From NCBI GenBank assembly GCA_023014335.1, contig JAECYW010000034.1:124001-188000 (forward strand): a stretch of 64,000 bases of DNA, given 5' to 3'. This DNA comes from Galerina marginata (taxonomy: Eukaryota; Basidiomycota; Agaricomycetes; Agaricales; Galerinaceae). Below are positions 23,941-35,905 of this stretch, one piece after another (the first letter of the stretch is position 1; each line of letters starts with the position of its first letter). Position numbers and translations under genes: made by a program. The notes under the pieces were generated by a model. The model was not told the DNA's origin, did no database searches, and worked only from the letters and a program-made list of their open reading frames with translations.

Positions 23941-26900
23941 CGGCGCTTCAGCATACTGCCTGGCGGCGTCGGAAAAGATTGCCTACCCGGTGCTCCTGTG
24001 CTACCGACCTCGATAAAGACATCGGCGAGCGGGGCTTAATGACGCACCATCGCGGTTCGTAGTGGGCTAATGAGCATGCAAAACATATTAGTTGCATTTT
24101 GGAGATGACGGGTGATAAAGAAGAAGAGGAAAAGACAGAACGTCAGGACCGTACATATCACCCTTCAGCTAAAAGTCAGGAAGCCAAGGAGTCAATCCGT
24201 CCAGCATCGACCCAGGGGTATAACGACCGTTTCTGATGGTGGGCCGGGTCAGGCAGGCAGGATGAATTGGGTCATACGTTTACCAAAGCCTATGCGCACC
24301 CCAGAGCGACTAATAAGAAAGACGGGGTCACCGACGAGTGCGATATTGAGGACAGGTTTAACGCTAGTGAGGCGGGGGAGGCTGAAGGAATAAACATATC
24401 AGTCAGGTAGATCACGATTGATAAGACAGAAAGGAAGAAGGGATGAACCACTCACAAAAGCCAAACAACCTCCAGTCCACGACATCTCCGCGCTCCGTCG
24501 CCTCAACAGGCTGGCCGGCACATCTCCTCCGCACGTTCGGGCGCCCTGGGTAGGCGAGCAAGGCGGCGTCTTCTTTGGCACTAGAATACAACCCCAGTTT
24601 CCGCCGATCCTGGTTCGATCACCCTATCTAAGCTCGCTGGTATTGGCACCATTCTAACTAGCACTCGAGCCCTTCGTTAGGCATGATGCTATAAATGCAG
24701 TTGTTCGCCTCGGAGGCGGCGAGGGATGCTGTGAGGTCGACGCTGAGATGCCTGGCGTTGATGACGTGGCCGGCAACGAGGGAGGCGGCATGGTCATGAC
24801 CTTTTCCAGCTCTCGTTTGTGTTTGCATGTCGAGAGTTGAGGTAAGCTTCATGATCATCTGTAAATTGATATGTCAATCACTTGCTCATCAAAAAGAATA
24901 GCTTAAGAAAAAGAAACATACGACGGTAAGATAAATCTACCTCGATCCAACTCCCCAGGCCTGCTCACGTGAAAATGATACCTCCAATAATGCCATCGCG
25001 CTCGATCTTATGCCCACTAGCACTGCCCTAACCTGATTCGGGCCAGACTCAAAACTCGAGCTTGCTTCCCGGCACCATCCGCTCGCGGTGTGCACGCCAT
25101 TCTCGTGCATCTTCGCCGACGTTTTATCTGTGTCCTATAGGTCGGGCGGACAGGTTGTGTGCCTGGTCTCCTGACCCACGAACCACAACAACGAAGAGGT
25201 CGACAAGTAGGATGTTGAGGCGGGTGGTGTGTGGTAGGCTAAAGTACGAGTCAACACCGTCAGTTATATATCCAATAACAAATGACAGTAGAAATGAAAC
25301 GTACGTTTCGGAAAAATTGACCCCCATCCAACACCCTCACCCCAAATGGTTGACCGTAATCCATCCTGCGAAAGTTTGGGCTCGTAGGGGTAGGTGTATG
25401 CGTGCACAGTCTGGGACGCATGGAACGAAACACCCAGCACGGGCAGGCCACGCAGGTGAGGCGGCTACTTTAGCAGATCTGCGCTGCTTCGACAGCGGCT
25501 GAAATTGGCGGGCAGCAAGCAGGTGGGGCTGGGGTTATCATTGACGTGGATGAGTCAACGCTAGCGCCAGCGACAAGGATACGCGATGGAGTTCAATAGC
25601 TGCGATGACGGCCAGAATAATGATATCGAGGAGATTGCTGGCGGAGAGGGTGTTGTTGTTGATGACGTGATGTGACGTCGGGTGTGTCGGGTGTGTTGAT
25701 GCGGATAGTGACATCCCGAGTCACACCGACGCTCGCAGTGACGAAAGTGGTACGGCCATGCTTTCCGCCTACTCACGTTCGCGTTCGCACTGGGAATGGG
25801 TACCGGGTGGCCATTTGGAAGTAAATTTATCAGCATTCGTTCATCAATACCCAATAAAATGGAAACACACCACGATAGGAAGCATCAGAATCCACGGTTC
25901 CCTGCGTCCAGTAACAGCGCCTCCTGAAATGCCGTCAAGGCCGCCCCAAAACCAGGTAGCTTGTGAGGCCGTTGGAGAGTTGAATTTCGAGGATGGGTTT
26001 AACGGCAATGAGGGCTATAATAGAATAAAGAACAAGTTGAGATAAAGGGCGACAAGGGAAGAAGAAGGAAGGAAGGAAAAGACTTACGTTCGAACAAAGC
26101 CCGCCTTCCCCTCCCTTTCTTCCCGGTCATCGTTCCAATACAACATCATCCCTCCTGAGCACCGCCAGTTTGTAACATACATCCCTTCTCGTGCGGCTTC
26201 GGCAGCATTTTGGGGGTGTACAACGTTTTCTGGTGCTCTAACATCATACCCGATGGCGACGACAGCGCAATTTGCTTCCCTGGCACTCCGGAGCCAGGAC
26301 CGATGACGATGTCAGCAAGCGGGCTATTGAGGATGCGTCGTCAGTGGCGCGTGGTAGGCTGAAGGACATGTTAATCGGGTTAGTTGGATATTGGTGATAA
26401 CAAATAGTAAGAAAAAAGAAGAAACGGACGTACGTTCGCTGTGAAAGTTGAAATTAGAAACCCAGGGACGAGTTCAACGTTCGAAGATCAAGCTTAAACT
26501 TCAAGTGCAAAGTCGCAAGGAAAGGTGAGCGAGACCTAAACCTGAAGATTGAAATATGAATAAACCGAACAAAAAAACACGAATCCATGGACCATGTTAA
26601 GAAAAACTCACAAGATCAACCCATGCGTTTCCAACGTGCAGCCAACGTTGCTGTTGTCATTACCAACATACCGCAGCATCCTCGCCGGCTTTGGGGTCGC
26701 ACTGAGAGAGAAGCAAGAGAGAAGACAGCAAGAATGTCAAATCATTTCTTGACGTTGACGTCCATCAAATCGGAGTAGACGTCCGCCTCAATGCCAGCGG
26801 AGGTTGTGAGGTCAGCGTTGGCGCAGGCTGAAGAAGAAGGCCATCGTCTAAAGGCTAGAAAAACAGCTGGGAGTAGAGGTCAGCCACGGTGTGCTCTGCT

Positions 26901-27150
26901 TCCACTGAGCAGGTATCGTAAGGCTGCTCCGAGTCGTCGTAGTCATCAGTATCAGTTGATCGTTGCAGAAAACATCGACGTCAGAGTGGTCTGCATCTCG
27001 CGAGGAGGGCTTAGAAAATTCAGAGTGGGCAGGGGCCGTGACAGATGAAGAGCACCGAGCGTGGCCTCTTAGACATCGTGGTTCATAGCCTTCAGACATC
27101 ATGGACGTTGGGGAAGAGGAAATCGAGGTCCAGGGCCAAGGCACACTTCT
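23940..27150 (-). repeat. Intron-bearing repeated coding unit, block A
   Basis: On the minus strand, short exon-like stretches alternate with introns of about 70-90 nt of one recurring type (GTACGT..CTAAC..TTTAG|CC). The exon stretches share a motif: LADVFIEVGSTGAPGRQ (about 24035-23960), VKPVLNIALVGDPVFLISRS (about 24350-24290), LNILLVDLFVVVVRGSG (about 25220-25170) and SPLADIVIGPGSGVPGKQ (about 26325-26265). The same pattern fills 43.2-47.4 kb. Stops and frame changes interrupt most exons, so this looks like a mostly dead, internally duplicated gene family. I do not recognise the protein. Confidence 0.5.
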
Positions 27151-27169
27151 CAGCGGCTAAGCGAGGCAC

Positions 27170-27560
27170 GTGGCTTTGATGCCGACGGTGCAGGCTGTAG
27201 GGCAACACGCTCTGCACTCTCCTGTGCTCTAGATCTCCCAACCCAATCTTGCCAACTCGCCCTCAAGATAGGCGCCCTCTATACCGCTGACTTTGCTTTC
27301 CGCGCCGAATACAGCCACTCTTTTCCAACTGGAGTCTGGCTTACCAGAGGCCTTTTTCGAAACGTCCCTACTAAGCCCACCTTCGCTGTGTCGATCCCTC
27401 CATACGCCGCACTCCGTTGTTCGTCAATAAATCACATTATTCGCTGTTCTGAAAATTTCTCCCGCATCGACTCTACCTTATGTCGATCTTTCCCGCTCCG
27501 AGATTCCTTCCTCTATTTCGACTGCTCGGGCTATCCCACTTACTGTTACAGTTAAGGACA
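27170..27560 (+). repeat. Plus-strand coding remnant, copy in block A
   Basis: An open frame from about 27250 to 27555 reads LYTADFAFRAEYSHSFPTGV and continues to a Cys-containing end. It has no ATG in place. 47390-47800 is a diverged copy with a small insertion that shifts frame. Conservation of the peptide across both copies (EYSHSxPTGVWLT) suggests former coding. Family unknown. Confidence 0.45.
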
Positions 27561-27999
27561 TTGTCTCTCCTGTACCTTCCTCGCACTCTTTCTTTCGACC
27601 TATTGGGTCGTATCTCTTACTCCTTTATTTGATATTTTTAGTTCCCTATTTGCCTTCTCTCTTTTGCCAGTGGTTGTTTTCTAAACAATTCCGTATCGTG
27701 ATTTGCCGCCGCCATCAGTGAATTACAGCCCCATTTCTCCTCTTGTCTTGAAATCTTAGCTTTTTCAACCTTGTTCTCAATTTTCTTTTGTTGTTTGCAA
27801 AATACACCTCGCTCTCGAAGTTTTCTGTCCTGCGTCTCCATCATTTACAGCTTGGCTCCAAATCCTGACTACATAACCTGACCCTTGACCTTTGCCTATC
27901 GTTTGCCTGCTCAGGCATTGCATTTGGTGCCTTGTTCCTTGTTGACCGTCATTATTGGACTACACCATGATGTAATTTTAAGATACACATAATGATCCC

Positions 28000-28512
28000 G
28001 CGTGAACTATCAAAGGTATCACGCGGTAAATGTCTGTCAACACACAATCCAGAGAAGTGCCATATCCTCTCGATTGGGGAAATCTGGAAATTAATAAGAC
28101 TTAGACCTCGACGTGCAGCAAGTTGTGTTCAATCAACTTCAAGCTTAATTTAAAAGTAAGGCTAGGCACGCTCTTTTGAGCAAAGCCTGAGCATAAGAAA
28201 TAAGCGCCCGTGCCGGCGCCAATAATCTCCGAGTCGGATGGCTACTTTCCTGTACTTGAGCGGCAAGCGCCAATTTCTCGTTCTATGGTTTAAACAATAA
28301 TAATCCAGTCGTTCCTTGAATCAAGGTGCATCAAACAAATATTCATAAAAAAGTAGGGGTCCAGTTCGTAACTAAACAGTAATATAACACTCGAGTACAA
28401 GCAATAGGAAGCCTAAAGGTCCATAACAATCCAATACTGTGAAATAAAAAAGGAGAGAAGAAGGCGCCAGAAAGAAAAGAATAAGAGCATACGAGTTTCT
28501 GGACGAAAAAAA
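28000..28512. repeat. Conserved 3' flank of membrane/cytosolic gene copy 1
   Basis: This aligns with 48240-48800, e.g. the stretches containing tctccgagtcggatggct and the run ggcgccagaaagaaaa. It marks the duplication as extending past the gene's stop codon. Copy 3 at 58 kb lacks it. Confidence 0.7.
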
Positions 28513-31500
28513 TCAATAATCTTCCGAGAGTACACCGATTTCGACGGGGGTCAAAGAATTTGCAGTCCTGCCTTCCATCGCATTTACGTCTTCCGTTCCC
28601 CTTAGCTCTGCATCTCCGTCCTCATGCTCGTCCGTGGTTTCTGAATTCCTGTCATCCCCGTCCCCAGATGGATGCGAGGGTGGATTGTCGAAGAACTCAA
28701 CGAAAATGTCCCTTATGTGATAAAATCCATAGGGGCCTGTTCTCGTCACAACCAATTCCAGCTCATATCTCCCGGGCATGAACTGGTCCAACTCAAAGTC
28801 CTGCAATTGGAGTTTTTCTGGAATTTCATTGGTGGAGATGTGGCAAAGCTCGGAGCCGTTCTCTTGAATAGAAACAGAGCTGTCATCGTCTCGCTGGTGC
28901 AGCAAGCGCAGTCGGATGCGGGATGGGGTTTCGAGGAATATGAATATGTGTGCAATTGTCCCTTCATCGCTCCAGACAGAACTCCCATTACTCACTACAC
29001 CAGATGGAGAGAAATAAAACATTGAAGAATTGCTCGTTTGTTGGTCCCACCATCGGTCCCGATTCCGTTGAACAAACGCAGGCTCATTTCCTCCGTTAGA
29101 GCCGAGGTAGAGAAGGTGGTCGTTTTCGGGGATGGAAGCGACCAACTTTGGATCCACATTGATCACCGAGCGAGTAGTGCTCCTCTTGATGACTTCGCAG
29201 ATGATGTCTAAGCGGTGGACAAGGCTAGCATCGTAGGTGGTTGCTGACCAGACCTTTGCGAATGATTCCCTGCCATAGAGTCCTACAAGCCAGCCAGGGA
29301 CTGGGAGTTCCACGAACTTAGCAGTTGCCAACCTGTCTGGCTCTGGATATTGATAGGCATCATCTGGATGCTCGCCGTCCACATCACTAATGCGTTGGAT
29401 TGTCGCGTCCATCTCAAGTCGTTCGTTTTCACGTTGTGGATGCCAGTGCTGGAATCGTTGGCGGACCTGCTCTACAAAAGTAAGGCGGGTATTCCCTTCA
29501 TGGTACCAAGAGGATAGCTTTGGTGCATCCCGTATGACCAGTGCGTCAAGTTCAGACACCGCAATCTCCAGCGCTGAATGGCCGCCTTCAATACCTGCCA
29601 GCCATTGTTTGTCAATGAACTTCAACCCAGCCTTCCACTGAGGAGTGAAGTCTTCCTGATCCTTCCACAGCCGCCCCTCTCTTTCAGCAAGTTCACTTGC
29701 ACCCTTTATCTCCTTCTCCATCCTCTCCTTTGCTTGTTCCCTTTCCTTTTCCAACCGCTTCCGCTGCCCAATTGCAAACTCAGACCACATCCATGCCTTC
29801 AACCGTTCGTTCCCCCGCACGATAGCAACTTTATCGATGCATGCTTCCATCCGTTGCCGGAGAATGTCTTCTAATGCGGTTGACGACAGAAGGAGCGAGA
29901 GTTCGCGCCTTGTCCACTCCCATCCAAACTGGTAATCCAGTTCGGTGAGCTCCCATTTTGCTTTCTCGCTAGTTTCATCTGCTAATGCATGATGGCAATC
30001 ATTCCACGCATCTAACCGTATGCTGGCCATGTCTGTCACAATCCAGTTGCTCCAATTTTTGATTAGTTGGGTTTTGAGATGGTATTCCTCTCCCCGGCCG
30101 AGATATAACAGGTCGCTCTCAGACGGAGATGGAGATCTCAGGACCTGCTTGGAAACTTGGCCGTTGGATTCAATATGGTTGGGAAGTAGGGTCCATTTCA
30201 ATGGAACAGTCGCTGATGTTGCAGTATCAGGGTAGTTGTTTATGTCAAAAATAAGGCGTGCTTACCGATGGATTTTGTTTGTGAGTTGCCTGCCGTTGAA
30301 CGAGTCTGATTGAGGCTATGCACGACAGAATAATAGTAGTCCGCTAGCGCCTTGAAGAGTGTTGCATCTTTCATTGGCCATGGATGTTTCTCGTCAATTG
30401 CCCCTAAAATTGCCTCCATTTCGCTGGCGATGCGATTGCAGGTTACAGTAGCATCAATGTACTTCAATACACCTTCCTCCTCCAGAAGCATAACTGCGAT
30501 TCGCTTATTGAAGTCAAAAACTGTCATATACAGCAGACATTTTGGCTCAATCCGGCTTGCGGTTAGGGTGAAATACAAGAACAGACTCTCAGAGCTTCGA
30601 AATTGATCAAGCGGTCCAGTATATGGAGTAATCCATTCAAGAAATTGACGCTCAGGAAGGAGTGCAAGGGTATTGTTGGTTGATTTAATAACCTCGACAG
30701 ATTTCTCGGTAGTGATGAGCGGTTGATCCTGGGCCAATTCCAGCTTCGCCATAATGTCAGTTCTTTCGTCCCAACTTGGGTTCCATGCCCAAACCAGAAT
30801 TCGAAAGACGGACAGGGCGGCTTCCAGTCCCAACCAAATTAATGGACCATTTCCCTGACCGTTGCTCACCAACGTGAAGCATCCAATATATCCAGCTACA
30901 GTAGCAGGGAGGGAAATGCAAAGGATTATCCATGAGCTTAGCATGAAGGCATGGTCAAAGGCAGGAGTGGGGAAGTGCTTGTCCTCCAACCATTGTAATT
31001 GACGCCTGATATTTTCGGGATTAGAAAAAGAAAGTGTTGACATTGCGATAGCAACATGATCTTCCATTCTGTTGGTGCCATCACTCGGTTGTATGAATGA
31101 AGGTAAAAGTGCTTGGATGAATGAAGGCAAAAGTGGTCGTATGAATGACGGCAAAAGTGGTCGTACGAATGAAGGCAAAAGAAACTGCTTAAGGTTCCAC
31201 AAACATTGCTCGGCAGGAAGGTCTGCATCCCACCGGAGGTATTGTTTAAGCCACCGGTCCAACTCGGGTCTACTGTGCATTGTTTCAAGGCCTAGATCAT
31301 CAACGAGGATCCGGGTCATGACCACAAAGACGATACGATTCTTCATAAGAGAAATGACGCGGGATTGAATGAGGAACTGACAGCAAACAGTCGCCAGGCA
31401 ACTGCCGACTGTTCGAAGAAGGGGAAATATCCATGGCCTATGCACGAATGAAGGCTGGGAATCTTGCAAAAGAAGAACGATGTACGGTGTACCACTGACA

Positions 31501-31988
31501 ATAGCAGTGACTATGGTGAATAAGACAAGCATAATGTTCCAGCCGCGGGATTTCCATTCAATTGAAAGATTCTCAGGGTTGTCGATGTGTTTCTCCTCAA
31601 GAATCTCGATGAGTCGTTTCTCCGCCTTGTAACATTGTCCATCCATCGCGATGAGAGTCGCAACAGTCCCCGCAGGTTGAAAACCAGCATTGTGGAGGGT
31701 TCTGGCGCCTAACCATTGATTCTGGGAGAAATTGATAGAAAACTCGCGAAGCGAATAAGAGAATTTTGGGATGGAAATGGTAGAAATGAGGACGGAGATG
31801 CCGACTTTGACAATACCGAGACTCCCAAAGAGCGATAAAGGCGCTGCTGCCGCATAGAGATATCCACCTTCAAGAGCGGATCCGACGTGCTTCTCGCACT
31901 GTTCAGTGCCAATGAGAGGTAAAAGTGCAGAAATATCTTGTATTCCGCCAGTGAGTGTTCCTCCGATGCTTTTTGTTGACCCAGACAT
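28513..31988 (-). CDS. Membrane-anchored two-domain protein, paralogue 1
   Basis: Exon 1 is 31988-30266 and exon 2 is 30212-28513, joined by a 53-nt phase-1 intron (TCG|GTAAGC..CATCAG|CGA), giving 1140 aa. Residues 1-575 hold GGIQDISALLPLIGTEQCEK and LYAAAAPLSLFGSLGIV, with hydrophobic segments near 42-64, 151-174, 186-207, 345-376 and 383-403. The GTEQCE-HVGSAL motif resembles an uncharacterised fungal membrane family. Exon 2 encodes a long charged helix (about 724-758, RKRLEKEREQAKERMEKE), a Trp-rich segment (RDRWWDQQ), then a beta-rich stretch ending RDIFVEFFDNPP, and an acidic tail. No catalytic motif is seen. Reading through the intron stops after seven codons, leaving the membrane half alone. 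A 5'UTR intron lies at 32042-31991. Compared with its paralogues it has an 8-residue repeat expansion and a short insertion (PVPGWLVGLYG). Function unknown. Confidence 0.85.
31093..31188 (-). repeat. 24-bp in-frame minisatellite in paralogue 1
   Basis: Four 24-bp units (31093-31116, 31117-31140, 31141-31164, 31165-31188) encode LLPSFVRP, LLPSFIRP, LLPSFIQA and the like at residues about 270-301. Paralogue 2 has a single SPSFIQP at this place and paralogue 3 has none recognisable. Confidence 0.9.
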
Positions 31989-31990
31989 GT

Positions 31991-32215
31991 CTAATCATAA
32001 ATTAGAACCCGATATTTCTGGTAGGTGTGGGTAAAACCATACCGAAAGAATTGTATTAAAAGTCTAGAGATTTCAGAAAAGCTAGTTTTGCAGAATCTAG
32101 TCTGTTAAAGATTCGCTTTCTTCAGTCGTATGTGCCACAATTCAGCTAAACGCGCACCTTGGGGTGAGAGTTTGAGACGAGGTGTGTATGCAACGTCCTT
32201 CCACGCACCCTTGGA
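31991..32215 (-). promoter_or_regulatory. 5'UTR intron and conserved upstream block, paralogue 1
   Basis: The 52-nt intron 32042-31991 (GTATGG..GATTAG) ends two bases before the ATG. Further upstream, 32118-32215 is shared with 52190-52280 and 61417-61515; on the plus strand the core is cttcagtcgtatgtgccaca followed by attcagct. Non-coding conservation in all three copies suggests a promoter element or a common transcribed leader. Confidence 0.6.
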
Positions 32216-33109
32216 ACAACGCGACGCATGTCAGAACTGAAATTAATGTTCGCCGGCACAGCGACCCATATTAATGACCTCTTGGCATGCACGCAGCAGG
32301 CCGCCTGGCTCCGAACGGAATTCCAGAAACCTTTCCTTCTGTTAATCTGGATGGACATTGCGACTTGGGATCTCGGGAAGACACGATTTGGATATATTTC
32401 AGTTCACTCAATCAAGCACCCTGTCCACCCTTATCCATTTGACAGCGTCAATGAGTTGAAGGTTCGCCTCGAGCCTCCGACGAATGACGGGTGTGTTTTG
32501 ACTTGATAAACGGCCTTCGAGGTGTTCTCAGAATTGAAGTCTCTGTCCCACACCGTTGTCTGGATCCGTTGGCCATCAGACTACGGGCTCAGTCGACGCC
32601 GCCTTGAATTTCAATCTCGATTTTCGATAGTTGGATATCCGGGAGCGGTGCATGGCTGTTCGATTGGCACCATCACTCACCGCATTGTGTTTGGCGGAGA
32701 CTTGGGAAGCTTGACAGTCCTGCTTTCCTTAATATTCGCCCATGCGGAGCTCGTGGGTAAGGATAATGACGTTAGCTCTGAGATATTGAAAGGTGAGGCG
32801 GTTTACGTACCAAAGTCGATGATAACTCAACCACAGAAAGGTTAGAATCTGCGTCTGACAGCGGCGAGAGAGTGGCTGACCTCTACGGTCACAGCTTTGG
32901 CCGGAGTTGAATCCTGGGAGGGCTCATTTCGATCAAGGTGGGAAGTACTTATCGTGGTTATCAGGCAAGCGTCTGAGAACTTTATCAGGAAACGGTACGA
33001 AACTTAGGATGGGGGGGACGACATGACAGGATATCTTAGGATTCATTGCGTTCATTGCAGCATTGCGTCAAGACTATTAAGCGACTCCGTCTGAATCGCG
33101 ACGCAGCTG
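32216..33109. other. No convincing gene
   Basis: Plus-strand ORFs at 32228-32506 and 32522-32845 lack motifs and are not conserved beside the other copies. Nothing else seen. Confidence 0.4.
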
Positions 33110-33980
33110 TGTGGACGACATTTGTGATTATGTAATCATTCCCGTTCCCACCAACTGTTGTTTGTGGATACCACGAGGTTCGACCAGCTTCACTTCTCTC
33201 AACCACCTCCACGTCTCGAGTCTCCTCCATTCAAACGCGTCCGTCGATCCAGCCCATCCCACATGGCCCAAACGAAGCCCGACGCCATTCTGAGTGCCCC
33301 TCCCCTCCCTTGAGGAATGTGGGCCGGAATTGGGAGGATGATGAGGGATTTCGAGTGAGGGGGAAATATGCCAGGTAAGTCGCGTAAACTATCCAGGCTG
33401 TACAGCTAACCGACACCCACCGCAGCGCCGCGCCGTCAGCACCTCACCCCACCCACCCCATACTCTCCACCTCGTCACTACACGGACAAGTGGATGGTGG
33501 GCAATTCTACCCGCTGTCTGCCATGCCCGTTGCAGCATCGCTCCTACATCTGCGAGGACCCTACCACGCAGGTGTGGAAGGCACCGTCATGCCACCAGGC
33601 TACCAGAGAGGCCGCACATCGACGTAGAAGTTCACCGTGTCGGTGTACGGGCCATTGCGACCTCACGTCGCTGCGTCAATCACCGCTTCCCCACTAGAAC
33701 TGCAGTTGCCCCCACATCGGAATGGAGCTCACCATTTCGGTGCGGGGGTTATCGTGACCCCACTGCGTCGTTGCGGACGTCAGTATCGGCCCGCTCCGTC
33801 ATCCGCCTGTCCATCGGCGTATAGCTCATTGCGTCGATGCCAAGGCTATCGCTACGACGCGACGCTGTTGCTGTGGCAAGCACGAGCCAGCCGCGTCGTC
33901 TCGAATGTCCCCATGTCGCCGTAGATCCCACTGCGTCGGTGTAGGGACTATTGTGACCTCACCACGTCGCCTAAAATATT
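33110..33980. repeat. Duplicated GC-rich block with internal minisatellite, copy 1 of 3
   Basis: This matches 54410-55240 and 63690-64000. The first part holds a well-formed plus-strand intron (GTAAGTCGCG..GCTAACCG..CCGCAG at about 33373-33426), conserved in all copies. The second part is a degenerate repeat built on 'actgcgtcggtgtagggacc' plus 'attgtgacctcac'. In the 54 kb copy the upstream exon frame is open (ASLEECGPELEDDEEFRVRG), but here and at 63.8 kb it has stops. Confidence 0.6.
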
Positions 33981-34229
33981 GCTTTTCTTGTGCGGGATGG
34001 AGCCCGGCAGCTCTGAATCGCTTGTCGTCCCCTTATTTCCACCTTGTTCATTTCCATTTATTGTCTTACGATTGATATGTCTTTTCTTTCTTTCTTTTGT
34101 TGCCCAAGGTCGTTTGCGTGTTCTTGTCCGCGCTTCTTCTCGTACCCTGTTATTGGACCTTCAGTCTACCCAGACCGAGACGGACGGCGTCCGATGACAC
34201 ATCCTCCCTCAGTTGAGATAAACTGGTTT

Positions 34230-34821
34230 TATGCCAACCAGTGAGTTTCGCCTCTAGAATCTTGTTTTTGTTTGCAATGCCTGTGCTGATTTAGTAAGTG
34301 ACCTTCGGATTTACTTCCAACACTCGCGGCTCCACGCCAGGCACTTCCCCAGCTCACACCTACGTTGTAGTCGGCCGCCCTTCAGAACAACACAGGTTCA
34401 CACAAATCATCGACGGTGGTAAATCGACGGATTTTGTTGATTTAAGTTTACGCTTAAAGCATGGTTGGTGCTTGCGTACCTTAGCTCATGATTGTAAGTG
34501 AGTAATATGCATTTCTTGAGGTCTCGTTCAATCACTGACGATTTCTTTCCAGCTCAACATTGTGGACCTTTGTTCTCGATGCCGCCTATGATATTATTTC
34601 CGTCCTTCGATGGCCGAAACAGTCGGCTAAAGCACGAGCTGTCCAAGCCTTCGTCGTACTTAGTATGCAATTCAAACCCTTGTTCGCCTTACGACTTACC
34701 TTCAGCATATGCTCCAGATATTTGTGTGGCCTACATAGGGAGAACTCTTACCCTCATGTATAGAAATGATAATAATGAAACGGGTTACATGCCAATGTAT
34801 CGGATTATTTCCCTATTATGA
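34230..34821 (+). pseudogene. Plus-strand gene fragment, paired with 55440-55950
   Basis: Exon-like stretch 34298-34494 (with VGRPSEQHRFTQIIDGG) is followed by a good intron (T|GTAAGT..TTCCAG, about 34495-34553). A second stretch to 34821 reads SYLVCNSNPCSPYDLPSAYA then RTLTLMYRNDNNETGY and stops. The 55 kb copy preserves parts (VVCKSNFRAPDD; ITLTIEYRSDNI) with stops between. No start exon found; family unknown. Confidence 0.4.
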
Positions 34822-35269
34822 AGCTCGCTTGTCTTCGCCTGTAATGTCGTCGATCCTGGAACATCGCTGCTGAGAATCGCACGGATGGTCGGTATGTATT
34901 TTAGGATTCAAAGGTGAGGTCAACCCCAACGGTTCGACTCTTCATCTTTTTATTAACTCTCATTTCGCATGTTTTCAGGCTGACTTCACGTCCTCAAAAG
35001 CACCTTAAACATTTAACTGAACGTTTCTGGCTCCCGGCTCTCTCCAATATTTACTTCGGGGAATAATAGTGCTGGACATCGCTTGGTTGGTCCAGACGTG
35101 CCGTCCAGTTAGCCGTTGTCTCTTGTGTATCATTTCCCTTCCTCAGATGCTCATGTCGTTCTTGTTTTGATTTTGATACCCTTTCTAGTGATAAAAAGTT
35201 GCTCCTAACGACACCGTACGACGGTCGAGAGCCAATTTGATGTCGATAGTAACGGTACATAGTGAGCAG

Positions 35270-35375
35270 TAAGTACGACGAACGTCCTTTTCCGACCTGA
35301 CCTGATTCTCAGCCTTCGCTTTCAACTTTCCGAGCATCGCCATGAGTCCTATAGGATCCCTGATTCGATCAGAGT
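35270..35375. repeat. Short segment present three times (35.3, 41.6, 56.7 kb)
   Basis: Shared words tccgagcatcgcc.tgagtc and ctataggat occur with matching flanks at 35280-35370, 41640-41710 and 56730-56805. It marks the downstream edge of the duplication unit. Confidence 0.6.
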
Positions 35376-35557
35376 GTAGAACAAATTCTGTTTGGGTACG
35401 TCCCAATCAAGCTGGACTATTGAGGCGCAACTCGTGATCCGTGCTGCCGATGCAGCTGAATTAGCTAGACGCATGTTGTTACGCTGCGAAGAAGGCTTTA
35501 CCTCCACTGCCGCCAGATGTCCGGTCGAAAAAAAAAATCTCAGGCATCAACTGCAGC

Positions 35558-35905
35558 ATGATCGATGATTTCGGTGAAGCAATCGACGAGGAACATGTCA
35601 GTGATGCAGCTGTTGGAAAGACGAGGAGGTATGTACGAATGCTAGGAACTGTCAACGAACATTGGTCCAACTTCTTCACGCTGACGATCCGGGGGGCGGT
35701 TCTCCTTGGCGGATTATCAAGTGCCATCCCACCTTTGAAGCTTTGGGCTAGGTTTGGCGTTTTTGGTTTTGTCGTATCGGCCTCAGATATAATATTGTGG
35801 TACTTCAGTTTCTCTCTCGCTGCCGCCACTACCAGTATGACATACTTCGATGGGAAACAGCAAACCTTGCACTCAGGACAAGCATTAGATATCTATTTTA
35901 TTTAG
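35558..35905 (+). CDS. Hypothetical membrane protein fragment
   Basis: A 115-codon plus-strand ORF has an acidic N-terminus (MIDDFGEAIDEEHVSDAAVG) and two hydrophobic stretches (LTIRGAVLLGGLSSAIPPL and FGVFGFVVSASDIILWYFSF). The frame is open upstream to about 35470, so this may be one exon of a longer gene. No splice partner is certain and no family recognised. The antisense ORF 35479-35829 is probably a shadow. Confidence 0.35.
   Translation: MIDDFGEAIDEEHVSDAAVGKTRRYVRMLGTVNEHWSNFFTLTIRGAVLLGGLSSAIPPLKLWARFGVFGFVVSASDIILWYFSFSLAAATTSMTYFDGKQQTLHSGQALDIYFI

Noticed and set aside
28513..30201. Treating the soluble half (and 48801-50201, 58010-59428) as a separate downstream gene
   Set aside because: No ATG at the conserved start, only about 40-200 bp of gap, and a phase-consistent intron joins it to the upstream frame in all three copies.
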